From Anaerolineae bacterium (GTDB lineage: Bacteria > Chloroflexota > Anaerolineae > UBA4142 > SHND01), in NCBI GenBank assembly GCA_020851635.1, contig JADZCJ010000032.1, positions 1 to 64,000 of the forward strand: a DNA stretch of 64,000 nt, written 5' to 3'. A program made the translations under genes and the position numbers. The first letter of the stretch is position 1, and every line of letters starts with the position of its first letter. Below the pieces are notes generated by a model. The model was not told where the DNA came from, did not search any database, and saw only the letters and a program-made list of their open reading frames with translations. Below, piece by piece: positions 1 through 7,841 of the stretch.

Positions 1-1351
1 ACGCTAGCATCACGACCAAGACCAAACTCACCAAGCGTTCGTCTTTATGCAGCCACAGCGGATGAATTTGGAGCGGGCCTTTGACGATCGCAAAGCGTTT
101 CTCGGCCAGGTCTTGTTGCTTGAAGCGTTGCAAGACTTCAACGGCACTCAAGTCCCAGCGATTGGTCACGAGCGGATAGCGTCCGTCGCGTTGTTGCGCT
201 TGGGCCAGCGCGACGGCATTCACTTGAAACGTCAGGGTGAGGGCACCGTCCTCGCCCGTTAACGCCACCTCGACCAGCGTTTTCGCCGCATTGCCGCGCT
301 GCGCCAGATGAATCTGTTCGAGCGTATACGTGCGCTGTTTGTATTTGCGCTGATTCAGGTGTTTCTGAATGGTGGTGAGGCGTTGGCACAACTGGTCCAT
401 CTGGGCTTGGCGCTTTTCCGCATCGAGTTTTGCTTTCGTGCGGCTATACACCACCAACACCCGCAGCCGCAGTGCGCGACTTTCATAGGTCAGGGTGTGT
501 TCCCGCCAAACGGCCGCATACAGCGGGACACTGTTCGCCGCCGCCCGTTGCGGCACGTAGTCCAAGGTGGCGGCGTGCAACTCGTCCGCAGACACCGCAT
601 CAATTAGGGTTTGCAAAGCCGCATCTGCGGTCATCGGGCTGATAAAGCGTTGCTGGTGCGCCGCATACCAGTCCAGCGTTTCCGGCGTTGCCATCGCACG
701 ATCATGCACGACGGTCGTTTCGGTCGGCGGGAGTTCTTTGAGCAAGGCGTGGACCGCCGTCATATTATCACGCGGCGTGGTCGCCTCCGCGGTATTGCCG
801 ACGAGCACCCGAAATGCGAGGGGTAAGCCCTCGCCCGTCACGTTCAAGCCCAGATTGAGTTGCTTGCTATCGGGACGTTGATCCCGACTGTAACCGAACT
901 TGACCCATTCGCTCTCGGTGTACAGGCCTTCAAAATAGGTCGAGGTGATGTCGTAATGCAACCATGCCAAGGGCAGTTGATAGTGTTGGATGGCTTGGCG
1001 AAGCACGTCCTGCCAAATCGCCTGATGTTTTGGAAAGAGCGTATCGAGGGTTTCCCCCAAGCGGGTGTCATGCGCCTGTTCGGGTTGCACCGCTAGGGGT
1101 GTGGCGAGGGCCGTCTGTTCTAACCAGTCGGCCACTTTGTAGAGTGGGCGCGGGGCTTGCAGCCGATTGCAGACCAACAGTTGCGTGATCTGCCCATGGC
1201 TTACCGTGTGCGCGCTGGGACATTGCCGATTCACCGCCGCCACCACCCCCAGTTCACGCAAGAGCGGCAAGGTCAGCAGTGCCGCACCGGGATTCCGAGC
1301 GACTTGGGATTGAAACGAGCGCGCAAAGAGTTCGGCTTGGGTTGAGTTCAA
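1..1351 (-). CDS. IS1634-type (DUF4277/DDE) transposase, 3' end outside window
   Basis: A single open frame runs from 1351 leftward off the window edge (about 450 codons visible, no stop). Translated by hand it begins MNSTQAELFARSFQSQ and contains LHYDITSTYFEG and VVHDRAMATPE. This pattern is typical of IS1634/IS4-superfamily DDE transposases: an N-terminal DUF4277-like part, then the RNase-H-fold core with aspartates. I chose a TTG start at 1351 because an in-frame TGA lies four codons upstream and AAGG sits 6 nt before it. No frameshift is visible, so the copy may be intact, but the C-terminal catalytic Glu and the far terminal repeat are outside. It lies tail-to-head behind elp3 and probably marks a mobile-element insertion at the end of this block. 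Confidence 0.8.
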   Translation of the reverse strand, partial: MNSTQAELFARSFQSQVARNPGAALLTLPLLRELGVVAAVNRQCPSAHTVSHGQITQLLVCNRLQAPRPLYKVADWLEQTALATPLAVQPEQAHDTRLGETLDTLFPKHQAIWQDVLRQAIQHYQLPLAWLHYDITSTYFEGLYTESEWVKFGYSRDQRPDSKQLNLGLNVTGEGLPLAFRVLVGNTAEATTPRDNMTAVHALLKELPPTETTVVHDRAMATPETLDWYAAHQQRFISPMTADAALQTLIDAVSADELHAATLDYVPQRAAANSVPLYAAVWREHTLTYESRALRLRVLVVYSRTKAKLDAEKRQAQMDQLCQRLTTIQKHLNQRKYKQRTYTLEQIHLAQRGNAAKTLVEVALTGEDGALTLTFQVNAVALAQAQQRDGRYPLVTNRWDLSAVEVLQRFKQQDLAEKRFAIVKGPLQIHPLWLHKDERLVSLVLVVMLA

Positions 1352-1381
1352 GGCACACCTTCACCAGCAAAGATGGAGGGT

Positions 1382-1410
1382 ACGCTACGCCGATGTTATT
1401 TGGTTGTCAA
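1382..1410 (-). promoter_or_regulatory. Predicted promoter of the transposase
   Basis: On the minus strand a perfect -35 TTGACA (1405-1410) is followed 17 bp later by TAGCGT (1382-1387), a weak -10. It sits 31 bp ahead of the proposed TTG start. This is prediction from consensus only. Confidence 0.35.
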
Positions 1411-1446
1411 GGTGCCATTAGATTCTCCCAACCCTTGAATACAGGC

Positions 1447-3063
1447 TCAGATGGACTTGAGCATATACAGGTCTTCCAGTTCAAAGCCCAATTTCCGATA
1501 ATACTCGCGCGTGCCCAGCGCGGAAATGACCGCCAGCCGCTTGAACCCCGCCTCTCGCGCAATTTCTATCGCGCGTTCTGCAAGACGTCGCCCCAACCCC
1601 GAGTGCTGCACCTTGCCCGCATCGTTCGTCCCCAACTCGATTGCCGGTCCAAAAATATGGAGCTCGCGCACCATCGCGTTGCCGCGCAGTTCCGGCAGAA
1701 TCTCGTCGCTCGGCACGTCTGCGTGCGGCAGACTCAGACGTAAAAAGCCCGCGAGTTTTCCGGTCGGTGTCAGATACTGCAAGAAATGTTCGGTCGTTGC
1801 ATCGGTCTCGTACCGATAATCCTGCATTTCCAACGTCGCTCGGTCAACGCGCTCATTCCGCACTTCTCTGCATCGGATGCACTGACACTGCCATCCGCGC
1901 CGTTTCATTTCTGACTGGACGACCACGCGCAAATTTGATTGCGTGCTGCCCGCCGCAATATACTGTGCAGGGATGTCACGAATCACGCGGTTGATGCGAC
2001 AATAGGGTGGCGTAAAGCGTTTTGCCTGCGCCAGCGTCTCGATCAATTCCTCATCCGTGTACGGGCGATATTTGCCAGCTTGCCACAAGCGATACAGTTC
2101 CGTGTCCTCGATCAACATGCACGGATATATCTTGAGCTCATCCGGGCGCAGCGCCGTATCCGTCCACAAATTCTCGTAATCGCGCACATCGCCTTCGGGC
2201 GTCGCGCCATACAGATTTGGCATCCAATGCAGGTGCAGTTTGAATCCGGCAAGCCGCAGCAGCCGCACCGCGCGCCGCGTGTCCTCGATCGTGTGATCGC
2301 GCCGGTTCAGTTTCAGAATTTCGTTGTTCGTGCTTTGTGCGCCCAACTGGATCTTGGTCATGCCCAGCCAGCGCAGACGCCGTACCTCTGCCATGTCCAC
2401 ATAATCGGGACGGGTCTCGATCACCAGCCCCACATTGCGATGCGCGGCCGTCTCATTCCGCACCTGCGCCTCTTCCAGCGTTTTCGCAGGGTCGCCGCCG
2501 TTCATCGCATCCAGACAGCGCCGCACATACCATTCCTGGTATTTCTTGGGGTACGCTGACCACGTCGCGCCGATGATCAATAGTTCGATTTTGTCGGTGG
2601 GGTGCCCCATTGATGCGAGCGTATCCATCCGCACCTTGACGGACTTGAATGGGTCAAAACGCTCCCGCATCGCGCGCTGGACGGCAGGTTCATCGGGCAA
2701 ATAACTGCGCGGCACGCCTTTGGCGTCGGGGCAAAAGATGCAATCGGCAGGGCACGGATACGGACCGGTCAACACCGCCACGGGCGCAACGCCCGAAATC
2801 GTGCGCGTCGGCTTTTGACGCAAGCGTTCAAACAATTCCCGCTCGAACGGGATGACGCCCTGCGCCGTCAATTCCTTGTATGCCTCGACGACCAGAGTTT
2901 GCGGCGCCGAATTTCCGTCCGCCCCATGCACATGCTTGACCATCAGCGCATTCAACTGTGTCGCCGAGAGCTTGCCCGCCGCGCGTACAGCATCAAAAAA
3001 CGCCAGTAGTTCCTCTTGCCTGACGTTCACCCAAGCTGTAGATTCGGGTTCGTGAATCAGCAT
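1447..3063 (-). CDS. elp3: Elp3-family tRNA uridine(34) acetyl/carboxymethyl synthase (radical SAM + GNAT)
   Basis: Elp3 makes the carboxymethyl group at C5 of wobble U34 in tRNA, using acetyl-CoA and SAM radical chemistry; the bacterial Dehalococcoides enzyme works without Elongator partners. The protein (538 aa from ATG 3063) has the radical-SAM cluster motif CPADCIFC (Cys 104, 108, 111) and an Elp3-typical HRNVGLVIETRPD segment. It ends in a GNAT acetyltransferase domain (GLGRRLAERAIEIAREAGF). I prefer ATG 3063, with AAAGAGAC just before it, over a GTG 13 codons upstream. It is transcribed divergently from a Trm9-like methyltransferase, whose start lies 76 bp away. Length and domain order match stand-alone bacterial/archaeal Elp3. 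Confident in the family; substrate tRNAs are not visible. Confidence 0.93.
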   Translation of the reverse strand: MLIHEPESTAWVNVRQEELLAFFDAVRAAGKLSATQLNALMVKHVHGADGNSAPQTLVVEAYKELTAQGVIPFERELFERLRQKPTRTISGVAPVAVLTGPYPCPADCIFCPDAKGVPRSYLPDEPAVQRAMRERFDPFKSVKVRMDTLASMGHPTDKIELLIIGATWSAYPKKYQEWYVRRCLDAMNGGDPAKTLEEAQVRNETAAHRNVGLVIETRPDYVDMAEVRRLRWLGMTKIQLGAQSTNNEILKLNRRDHTIEDTRRAVRLLRLAGFKLHLHWMPNLYGATPEGDVRDYENLWTDTALRPDELKIYPCMLIEDTELYRLWQAGKYRPYTDEELIETLAQAKRFTPPYCRINRVIRDIPAQYIAAGSTQSNLRVVVQSEMKRRGWQCQCIRCREVRNERVDRATLEMQDYRYETDATTEHFLQYLTPTGKLAGFLRLSLPHADVPSDEILPELRGNAMVRELHIFGPAIELGTNDAGKVQHSGLGRRLAERAIEIAREAGFKRLAVISALGTREYYRKLGFELEDLYMLKSI

Positions 3064-3125
3064 GTCTCTTTGATGTGGACCTGTAGCGACGCCGAGAACC
3101 ACGCTGCTGCAGATTCCCGCCGTGC

Positions 3126-3131
3126 TATAAT
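3126..3131 (+). promoter_or_regulatory. -10 element placing the mRNA 5' end at the GTG start (leaderless)
   Basis: A perfect TATAAT lies 7 nt before GTG 3139. With the usual 6-8 nt from -10 to the first transcribed base, transcription would begin at or next to the start codon. No Shine-Dalgarno motif precedes the GTG and no good -35 is seen. Confidence 0.6.
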
Positions 3132-3138
3132 CTTACTT

Positions 3139-3858
3139 GTGGAAGAGGAAACCGTCAATAAACTTTTAGAAATCAATCGCATTTTTTACTCGCAATTCAG
3201 CGATGATTTTTCGGATTCCCGCTCCGGCGACCGTTTGGACCTCGACCCCTTTCGACACTACCTCTCGGATGGTATCCGCCTGCTGGATATCGGCTGCGGC
3301 AACGGACGCCTTGCAGTCGCTCTCGAAAAGGCGGGTTTTGCGCTCGATTACTTTGGAATTGACGGTTCGGCGGAACTTGTCGCCTTTGCAAATTCACAAG
3401 CCGACTCGTTTCAGAGCGTTCGCGCTGAATTTCATGTCGCAAATCTGGTCCCTTTTTCATGGCGCGACGCAATCAGTCACCATGCCCCCTTCGACGTGAT
3501 TCTCTCACTTGCCGTCCTGCATCACATCCCGAGTTTTGATCTCCGCTCTCAAATCATCACCGAAATCCGTTCGCTGCTGAAACCCGGGGGCATTTTTGTC
3601 ATGTCCAACTGGCAGTTCACCCACAGCGACCGCCTCCGCAAAAAAATCCGAGACTGGTCACAGGTTGGGCTGGATCCGACCCAACTCGACCCCGACGACT
3701 ATCTCCTCGATTGGAAGCGCGGCGGCACAGGTTATCGCTATGTGCATCTTGTCACAGAATCCGAAGTTGTCGCCCTTGCGCAATCCGCGCATATGAACGT
3801 TTTAACCCAGTTCTATGCCGACAACGACTTGAACCTCTACAGCATCTTTCGACGTTAG
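3139..3858 (+). CDS. Class I SAM methyltransferase resembling Trm9/ALKBH8 (tRNA mcm5U methyltransferase)
   Basis: The SAM-binding motif is LLDIGCGNGR (residues 48-57), followed by FDVILSLAVLHHI and LLKPGGIFVMSNWQF, then a C-terminal HLVTESEVVALAQ segment. This order and wording resemble Trm9 and the ALKBH8 methyltransferase domain. Those enzymes methylate the carboxymethyl group that Elp3 installs at tRNA U34, giving mcm5U. I place the start at GTG 3139, a 239-aa product of about Trm9 size, because TATAAT is only 7 nt upstream; longer readings would put the promoter inside the gene. Head-to-head arrangement with elp3 supports, but does not prove, a shared pathway. An unrelated small-molecule methyltransferase is the alternative. 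Confidence 0.75.
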   Translation: MEEETVNKLLEINRIFYSQFSDDFSDSRSGDRLDLDPFRHYLSDGIRLLDIGCGNGRLAVALEKAGFALDYFGIDGSAELVAFANSQADSFQSVRAEFHVANLVPFSWRDAISHHAPFDVILSLAVLHHIPSFDLRSQIITEIRSLLKPGGIFVMSNWQFTHSDRLRKKIRDWSQVGLDPTQLDPDDYLLDWKRGGTGYRYVHLVTESEVVALAQSAHMNVLTQFYADNDLNLYSIFRR

Positions 3859-3881
3859 CATCCTTCGACGCGAATGAGCTC

Positions 3882-4532
3882 TCACTTGCGCCCATAGTCC
3901 GCCGGATTCTCTCCCCAATCTCTCGTTCGCCATTTTAATATCCGATTGGGATACCGGTTCGTCCTCAGCCATTCCTGTGCGCGGTCAATGCGTTCAAACA
4001 ATTCCGCATTCCGCGCATTTCTCTCCAATTGCGTCTTGCACCGTTTTGCCGCCACCCACGCGATCGCGTTGCGCGAATCCGAATACACGGGCGCGCGGTC
4101 GTTCTGGCGCTTTAATATCTCGAGCGTTTCGACAATTGCCAAAAACTCGCCAATATTGCTCGTTCCTTCGGGAAAAGGACCTCTTGCAAAAAGCGGTTCT
4201 CTCGATTCCGTCTTGACCGCCCGATACTCTATCACGCCAGGGTTCCCACGGCACGCCGTATCCGCACAATAACTCGGCACAATTGGCAGATTGATACCCG
4301 ACAGCCGCGTCTCTTCCCGGCGCGCGCTCGGTGTTGCACGATAGTTCGCATGTGTCCGCCTGACGTTCCGCCCTTGCGCCAGAGCCGCTTTTGCCTCCGC
4401 ACGTGTTCCAAAGGACTTGAATTGCGCTCCTGCGAATCCGTTCACCTGCGCCGACGCCTCATCCCACGTCTCAAAGATCCCCGTCTTGCGACCCTGCCAC
4501 ACCACATAAAATTTCTGTTTTTTGTTTGCCAT
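3882..4532 (-). CDS. rnhA: Ribonuclease HI with N-terminal viroplasmin-type hybrid-binding domain
   Basis: Cuts the RNA strand of RNA-DNA hybrids. The N-terminus, from FYVVWQGRKTGIFETW (residues 8-23), is the Cauli_VI/viroplasmin-like hybrid-binding domain. Residues ~85-216 are an RNase HI core very close to the Bacillus halodurans type, with acidic residues Asp91 (DTACRGNPG), Glu129 (GEFLAIVE), Asp152 (YSDSRNA), Glu208 and Asp212 (ENPADYGRK). The chosen ATG at 4532 has a G-rich GGGGG stretch before it; a longer in-frame reading adds 34 unlike residues and was rejected. Minus-strand TTGGAA and TTATTT spaced 17 bp apart, 11 bp from the ATG, could be its promoter. It converges on the methyltransferase gene, with 23 bp between them. 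Confidence 0.9.
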   Translation of the reverse strand: MANKKQKFYVVWQGRKTGIFETWDEASAQVNGFAGAQFKSFGTRAEAKAALAQGRNVRRTHANYRATPSARREETRLSGINLPIVPSYCADTACRGNPGVIEYRAVKTESREPLFARGPFPEGTSNIGEFLAIVETLEILKRQNDRAPVYSDSRNAIAWVAAKRCKTQLERNARNAELFERIDRAQEWLRTNRYPNRILKWRTRDWGENPADYGRK

Positions 4533-4631
4533 AACCCCCATCCAAATAACGCGAAATCGGATACAATTCCAATGTATCATATCACACGGCACTTCGCGTA
4601 CCGCCGAGTGCCAATCGCTCGAATCAATTCC

Positions 4632-4743
4632 CAATCAAAAATCGAAATTCGAAAATCGAAATTCGCAATTCGTCATTCCAAACCAGCGCCGCACTTTATC
4701 GTCGCAATCAGCAATCAGCAATCAGCAATCCAAAATCAAAAAT
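4632..4743. repeat. Two blocks of heptanucleotide-period repeats
   Basis: Block one (about 4632-4680) reads as seven consecutive 7-mers of the form AAAATCG/AAATTCG. After a 23-bp break, block two (about 4702-4743) reads as CGCAATC, AGCAATC x3, CAAAATC, AAAAATC. Both blocks sit directly before the MttB start. The same style of period-7 repeat recurs in other gaps of this window. Confidence 0.85.
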
Positions 4744-4757
4744 CCCCCGAGGTCTCT

Positions 4758-6230
4758 ATGTTCCGTCCGCGCGTCCAATTTCTCGATCCCGCCCTCATTC
4801 CGAACCTGCTTGACGAGGTCTTTGCCATTCTCGAAAATCCCGGAGTCATTTTTCAATGGACGCCCGCGCTCGAGCTGCTCGCCGACCACGGCGCCGACGT
4901 CAATTTCGAAACCAACACCGCGCGCCTGCCGCGTTCCCTGGTCGAGGGCGCGCTGAAAACCGCGCCGCACGAATTTTTTCTCCATGACGCGCCGGGAAAT
5001 CGGCGCGTGCGCTATGGCGGCGACGCGATTCACTATGACCCCGGCTCTTCGGCGCTCTGGATGTATGACAGCGCCACACACGCCTACCGCGCTCCCGTCA
5101 CGAGCGATTTTGTCCAATATGCCCGCATCGCCGACCGTTTGCCCGCGTTCGACGCCCTCGCTACCGCCTTTATCCCCGAAGATGTGCCGGGCGACATGGG
5201 CGATTTGTACCGCCTCTATCTATGTCTCTGCTGTTCCGACAAACCCATAGTCACGGGCGCATTTGCCGTCGAGACGATGCAGGTGATGCGCGAATTGCTG
5301 TCGGTCATGGCAGGCGGCGATGCTGCGCTCAAGGAAAAACCTCGCGCTGTCTTTGACGTCTGTCCCACCCCGCCCCTTCAGTGGAGTGACAACACCAGCT
5401 CCAATATCATCGAAGGGGCGTGGCACTTTATCCCAATCGAACTTGTCGCCGTTCCGCTTGCCGGAGCAGCAGCCCCTATCACCCTGATCGGTTCTGTTGC
5501 TCAGCACATTGCCGAAAATCTCTCCGGTCTCGTCCTGCACCAGTGCGCCCAGCCCGGCGCGCCCGTTGTCTTTGGCGGCGCGCCCTCTATCTTTGATATG
5601 CGTATGGGCGTCACGCCCCTGGGCGCTATCGAGAGCTCCATGATGTCGTGTGCCACCGCGCAGGTCGCCAAGTATCTCGGGTTGCCCACTCATGGGTATC
5701 TCGGTCTTGCGGACACCAAATTGCCCGACATGCAGGCGGGTTGGGAAACGGGCATGAGCGCGCTGCTCGGCGCGCTCGCGGGTGTCAACATGATGAGTGG
5801 GGCAGGGCTGCTCGACAGCGCAGCCGCGTTCAGCATTGAAAAAATGATCGCCGACGCCGAGGTCATTTCAATGGCGCGCAAGACGGTAGAGGGCATCGCG
5901 CGTGTCGAACCCGGCACATTTGCGCTTGAAATGCTCCAGCGCGTTGGACCCGGCGGCACATTCCTCGATTCAGAAGAAACCCTTGCGCGATTTCGGCTCG
6001 ACCAGATCCAACACACTCCCGTTGTTGACCGCGTCACCCGCCGCACGTGGGTAAATGCGGGAATGCCTGATACCATTGCCCGCGCGCGTCTGCAGCGCGA
6101 AAAAATCGAGCGCGAGCTGAAACCTCGCGCCATGGACACAAACCTTGCAAACGAACTGCGCGCAATCGTCGCGCATCGAGCAAAGTTGGACGGCATGGAC
6201 GAATTGCCCAAACTTTCTATTGACGGCTAA
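4758..6230 (+). CDS. MttB-family corrinoid-dependent methyltransferase (non-pyrrolysine type)
   Basis: 490 aa, the usual length for trimethylamine methyltransferase (MttB) family proteins. Family features include the N-terminal segment after MFRPRVQFLD, TPPLQWSDNTS, GAPSIFDMRMG and the glycine/methionine-rich GVNMMSGAGLLDS. No in-frame amber codon interrupts the frame, so it belongs to the non-pyrrolysine branch, where characterised members demethylate glycine betaine or other quaternary amines rather than trimethylamine. No corrinoid protein or activating enzyme is adjacent. Start ATG 4758 has GAGG 6 nt upstream and follows a repeat-filled leader; an upstream in-frame extension is low-complexity repeat and was rejected. 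The substrate cannot be told from sequence. Confidence 0.85.
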   Translation: MFRPRVQFLDPALIPNLLDEVFAILENPGVIFQWTPALELLADHGADVNFETNTARLPRSLVEGALKTAPHEFFLHDAPGNRRVRYGGDAIHYDPGSSALWMYDSATHAYRAPVTSDFVQYARIADRLPAFDALATAFIPEDVPGDMGDLYRLYLCLCCSDKPIVTGAFAVETMQVMRELLSVMAGGDAALKEKPRAVFDVCPTPPLQWSDNTSSNIIEGAWHFIPIELVAVPLAGAAAPITLIGSVAQHIAENLSGLVLHQCAQPGAPVVFGGAPSIFDMRMGVTPLGAIESSMMSCATAQVAKYLGLPTHGYLGLADTKLPDMQAGWETGMSALLGALAGVNMMSGAGLLDSAAAFSIEKMIADAEVISMARKTVEGIARVEPGTFALEMLQRVGPGGTFLDSEETLARFRLDQIQHTPVVDRVTRRTWVNAGMPDTIARARLQREKIERELKPRAMDTNLANELRAIVAHRAKLDGMDELPKLSIDG

Positions 6231-6412
6231 TGGAAACAACCACCGCGCTTGTTCACCTGCTCATCCCCCCAATCCTCATCCTGGTTGTATTGTTTGCAAG
6301 CGCCCGCACATCCCTCGCGACCAGGCGCGCGTCGTCTTTTGATTGGGAAGGTTCGTCGGCGTTCGACACATCGGGCGCCGGGTCCTCATTCCTCTCATTG
6401 ATCAGGGCGTAG
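6230..6412 (+). CDS. Small membrane protein, translationally coupled (hypothetical)
   Basis: A 60-residue frame whose ATG overlaps the last base of the MttB stop codon (TAATG). It begins with an acidic/polar start, then one hydrophobic stretch of about 18 residues (LLIPPILILVVLFASA), then a short Ser/Gly-rich tail. Stop-start overlap and the membrane segment argue for a real coupled gene. No homologue is recognised and the length is marginal, so this could be chance. Confidence 0.35.
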   Translation: METTTALVHLLIPPILILVVLFASARTSLATRRASSFDWEGSSAFDTSGAGSSFLSLIRA

Positions 6413-6433
6413 GGACCGGTTTGTTTCTCTCCT

Positions 6434-7546
6434 TTATTCGCCAATAACTCCCGCGCCGCGCAGCTCTTCCACTTGTTCCCGCGAGACCCCCAATTGTTCC
6501 AGTACCGCTTCCGTGTCCTGCCCCAGGCGCGGCGTCCTTCCGTCCAGGTTGATCGGATTTCGCGCGCCTGCCAGCGGCTGTTCCAACGCCTCGCTTACAC
6601 TCAACAGCGGTTCCAGACAGCAGTCCACCCGTTTCGAAAACTCGGTCCACTCGGCGCGCGAGCGCTCTCGAAACACCTCTGCCACGCGCGGAATCGCCTC
6701 GTCGTCGAACTGCCCGTCAATCAACTCCGAGCGTCCTGCCTCGATGCAAAACGCCTTCCAAAAGATCGGCTCCAGCGCGCCCAGCGCCATAAATTCACCG
6801 TCGGACGTTTCATACACGTTGTAACAGGGGTATGCGCCCGCCAACGGCATCATCCCGCGCTGCGGATTCTCGCCTTCGGCGCGATACACTGCTCCGTTGA
6901 CCGTTTGCATCCAATCCAGCGCGGCGCCATAAAGCGAAACATCCAAAAAGGAGCCAACGCCCGTCCGTTCGCGCTCCACCAGCGCCGCCGCGATACGCAG
7001 AGCAGCTTCCATGCCGCCCGCCAGGTCCGCCATCTGAATCGGCAGGGGCATCGGCTTTTTCTCGCGTTCGCCGTTCAGCTTTAGTATCCCCGCCAGCGCC
7101 ATATAATTCAAATCATGCCCCGCGCGCGCCGCATACTCGCCGGTCTGCCCGTACCCGCTCAGCGAACAATAGATTATGCGCGGGTTGCGCTCTCGCACAC
7201 TCGCATAATCCAGCCCGCGCCGCGCCAGCATGTTCGGGCGAAATGACTCGACAAATACATCCGCACCTTCAGACATGCTCAGCACCAACTCGCGCCCGCG
7301 CGCCGTGTCAAAATCTATTGCCACGCTCTTTTTGTGGCGGTTGTTTTGCGCAAACACCGCTCCCTCGAACTGGTCTTGCCCGAGAGCTATAAATGGCGGC
7401 ATCCCCCGCGCATAATCCCCCAGGGGCGTCCGCTCGATCTTGATCACCTCCGCCCCCATCTGCGCCAACAATTGCGTCGCATGCGGTCCCGGCAGCAGCC
7501 GCGACAGGTCCAATACCCGTACCCCGCTCAATGCATTACTCTGCAT
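6434..7546 (-). CDS. CaiB/BaiF-family CoA transferase, alpha-methylacyl-CoA racemase-like
   Basis: Family III CoA-transferase fold of about 370 aa. The N-terminus NALSGVRVLDLSRLLPGP, the GHDLNYMALAG motif and MADLAGG match the His/Asp pair used by alpha-methylacyl-CoA racemases more closely than the single Asp of formyl-CoA transferases. Either CoA transfer or 2-methylacyl-CoA epimerisation is therefore possible. ATG 7546 has GGGAG 3 nt before it and was preferred over a TTG five codons upstream. It converges on the MttB gene. No acyl-CoA pathway gene is next to it, so its substrate is open. Confidence 0.85.
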   Translation of the reverse strand: MQSNALSGVRVLDLSRLLPGPHATQLLAQMGAEVIKIERTPLGDYARGMPPFIALGQDQFEGAVFAQNNRHKKSVAIDFDTARGRELVLSMSEGADVFVESFRPNMLARRGLDYASVRERNPRIIYCSLSGYGQTGEYAARAGHDLNYMALAGILKLNGEREKKPMPLPIQMADLAGGMEAALRIAAALVERERTGVGSFLDVSLYGAALDWMQTVNGAVYRAEGENPQRGMMPLAGAYPCYNVYETSDGEFMALGALEPIFWKAFCIEAGRSELIDGQFDDEAIPRVAEVFRERSRAEWTEFSKRVDCCLEPLLSVSEALEQPLAGARNPINLDGRTPRLGQDTEAVLEQLGVSREQVEELRGAGVIGE

Positions 7547-7775
7547 AGTCTCCCTTTGCAAAAAGAAATTCAGTCTTTATCAAATCTTTACTTGATCGTA
7601 ACACAAAAGCATTGACTCGTGACTGGATGGATGATAAGGTTATCTCGAAATATCTCGTTGGTTCTCTGGGGGGAAACCAACGAACTTGGTCTAGTTGGGT
7701 TGGGTGTTCGGGAACTATACCGCATATTGCTGCCGAACAACATTCCATCATCGGTGTATTCCCTGGGGGGATGTC
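7547..7775. other. Divergent intergenic region without a recognised gene
   Basis: Between the CaiB-like gene and the Pat-like gene I see no convincing gene. There is a small inverted repeat (CGTTGGTT ... AACCAACG, around 7658-7684), and two copies of CTGGGGGGA about 95 bp apart. No tRNA or known RNA fold was recognised. Confidence 0.4.
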
Positions 7776-7817
7776 AAAAAACAGACGCCGCTGCACGTGC
7801 AGCGGCGTCTGTTTTTT
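7776..7817. terminator. Perfect 42-bp palindrome with A/T tails (bidirectional terminator)
   Basis: Six A, then a 15-base GC-rich arm (CAGACGCCGCTGCAC) and its exact complement, then six T: a perfect palindrome centred at 7796/7797. It has the form of an intrinsic terminator in both directions. It lies 12 bp upstream of the -10 of the next gene, so it would insulate that promoter. Confidence 0.85.
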
Positions 7818-7829
7818 GGTCACCTTTGG

Positions 7830-7835
7830 TAAAAT
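7830..7835 (+). promoter_or_regulatory. -10 element (TAAAAT) 6 nt from the ATG
   Basis: TAAAAT at 7830-7835 followed by 6 nt and ATG 7842. No Shine-Dalgarno is present, so a leaderless transcript is likely. The -35 region falls on the preceding palindrome and is not consensus. Confidence 0.5.
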
Positions 7836-7841
7836 ATCCCC

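Noticed and set aside
4632-4743. CRISPR-like or promoter repeats in the AAAATCG/AGCAATC blocks
   Set aside because: Units are 7 bp with no spacers, so they are simple heptad repeats; no -35/-10 pair was found in them.
4758-6230. Pyrrolysine-containing trimethylamine methyltransferase
   Set aside because: No in-frame amber codon interrupts the gene and no pyl genes are present, so it was assigned to the non-pyrrolysine branch.
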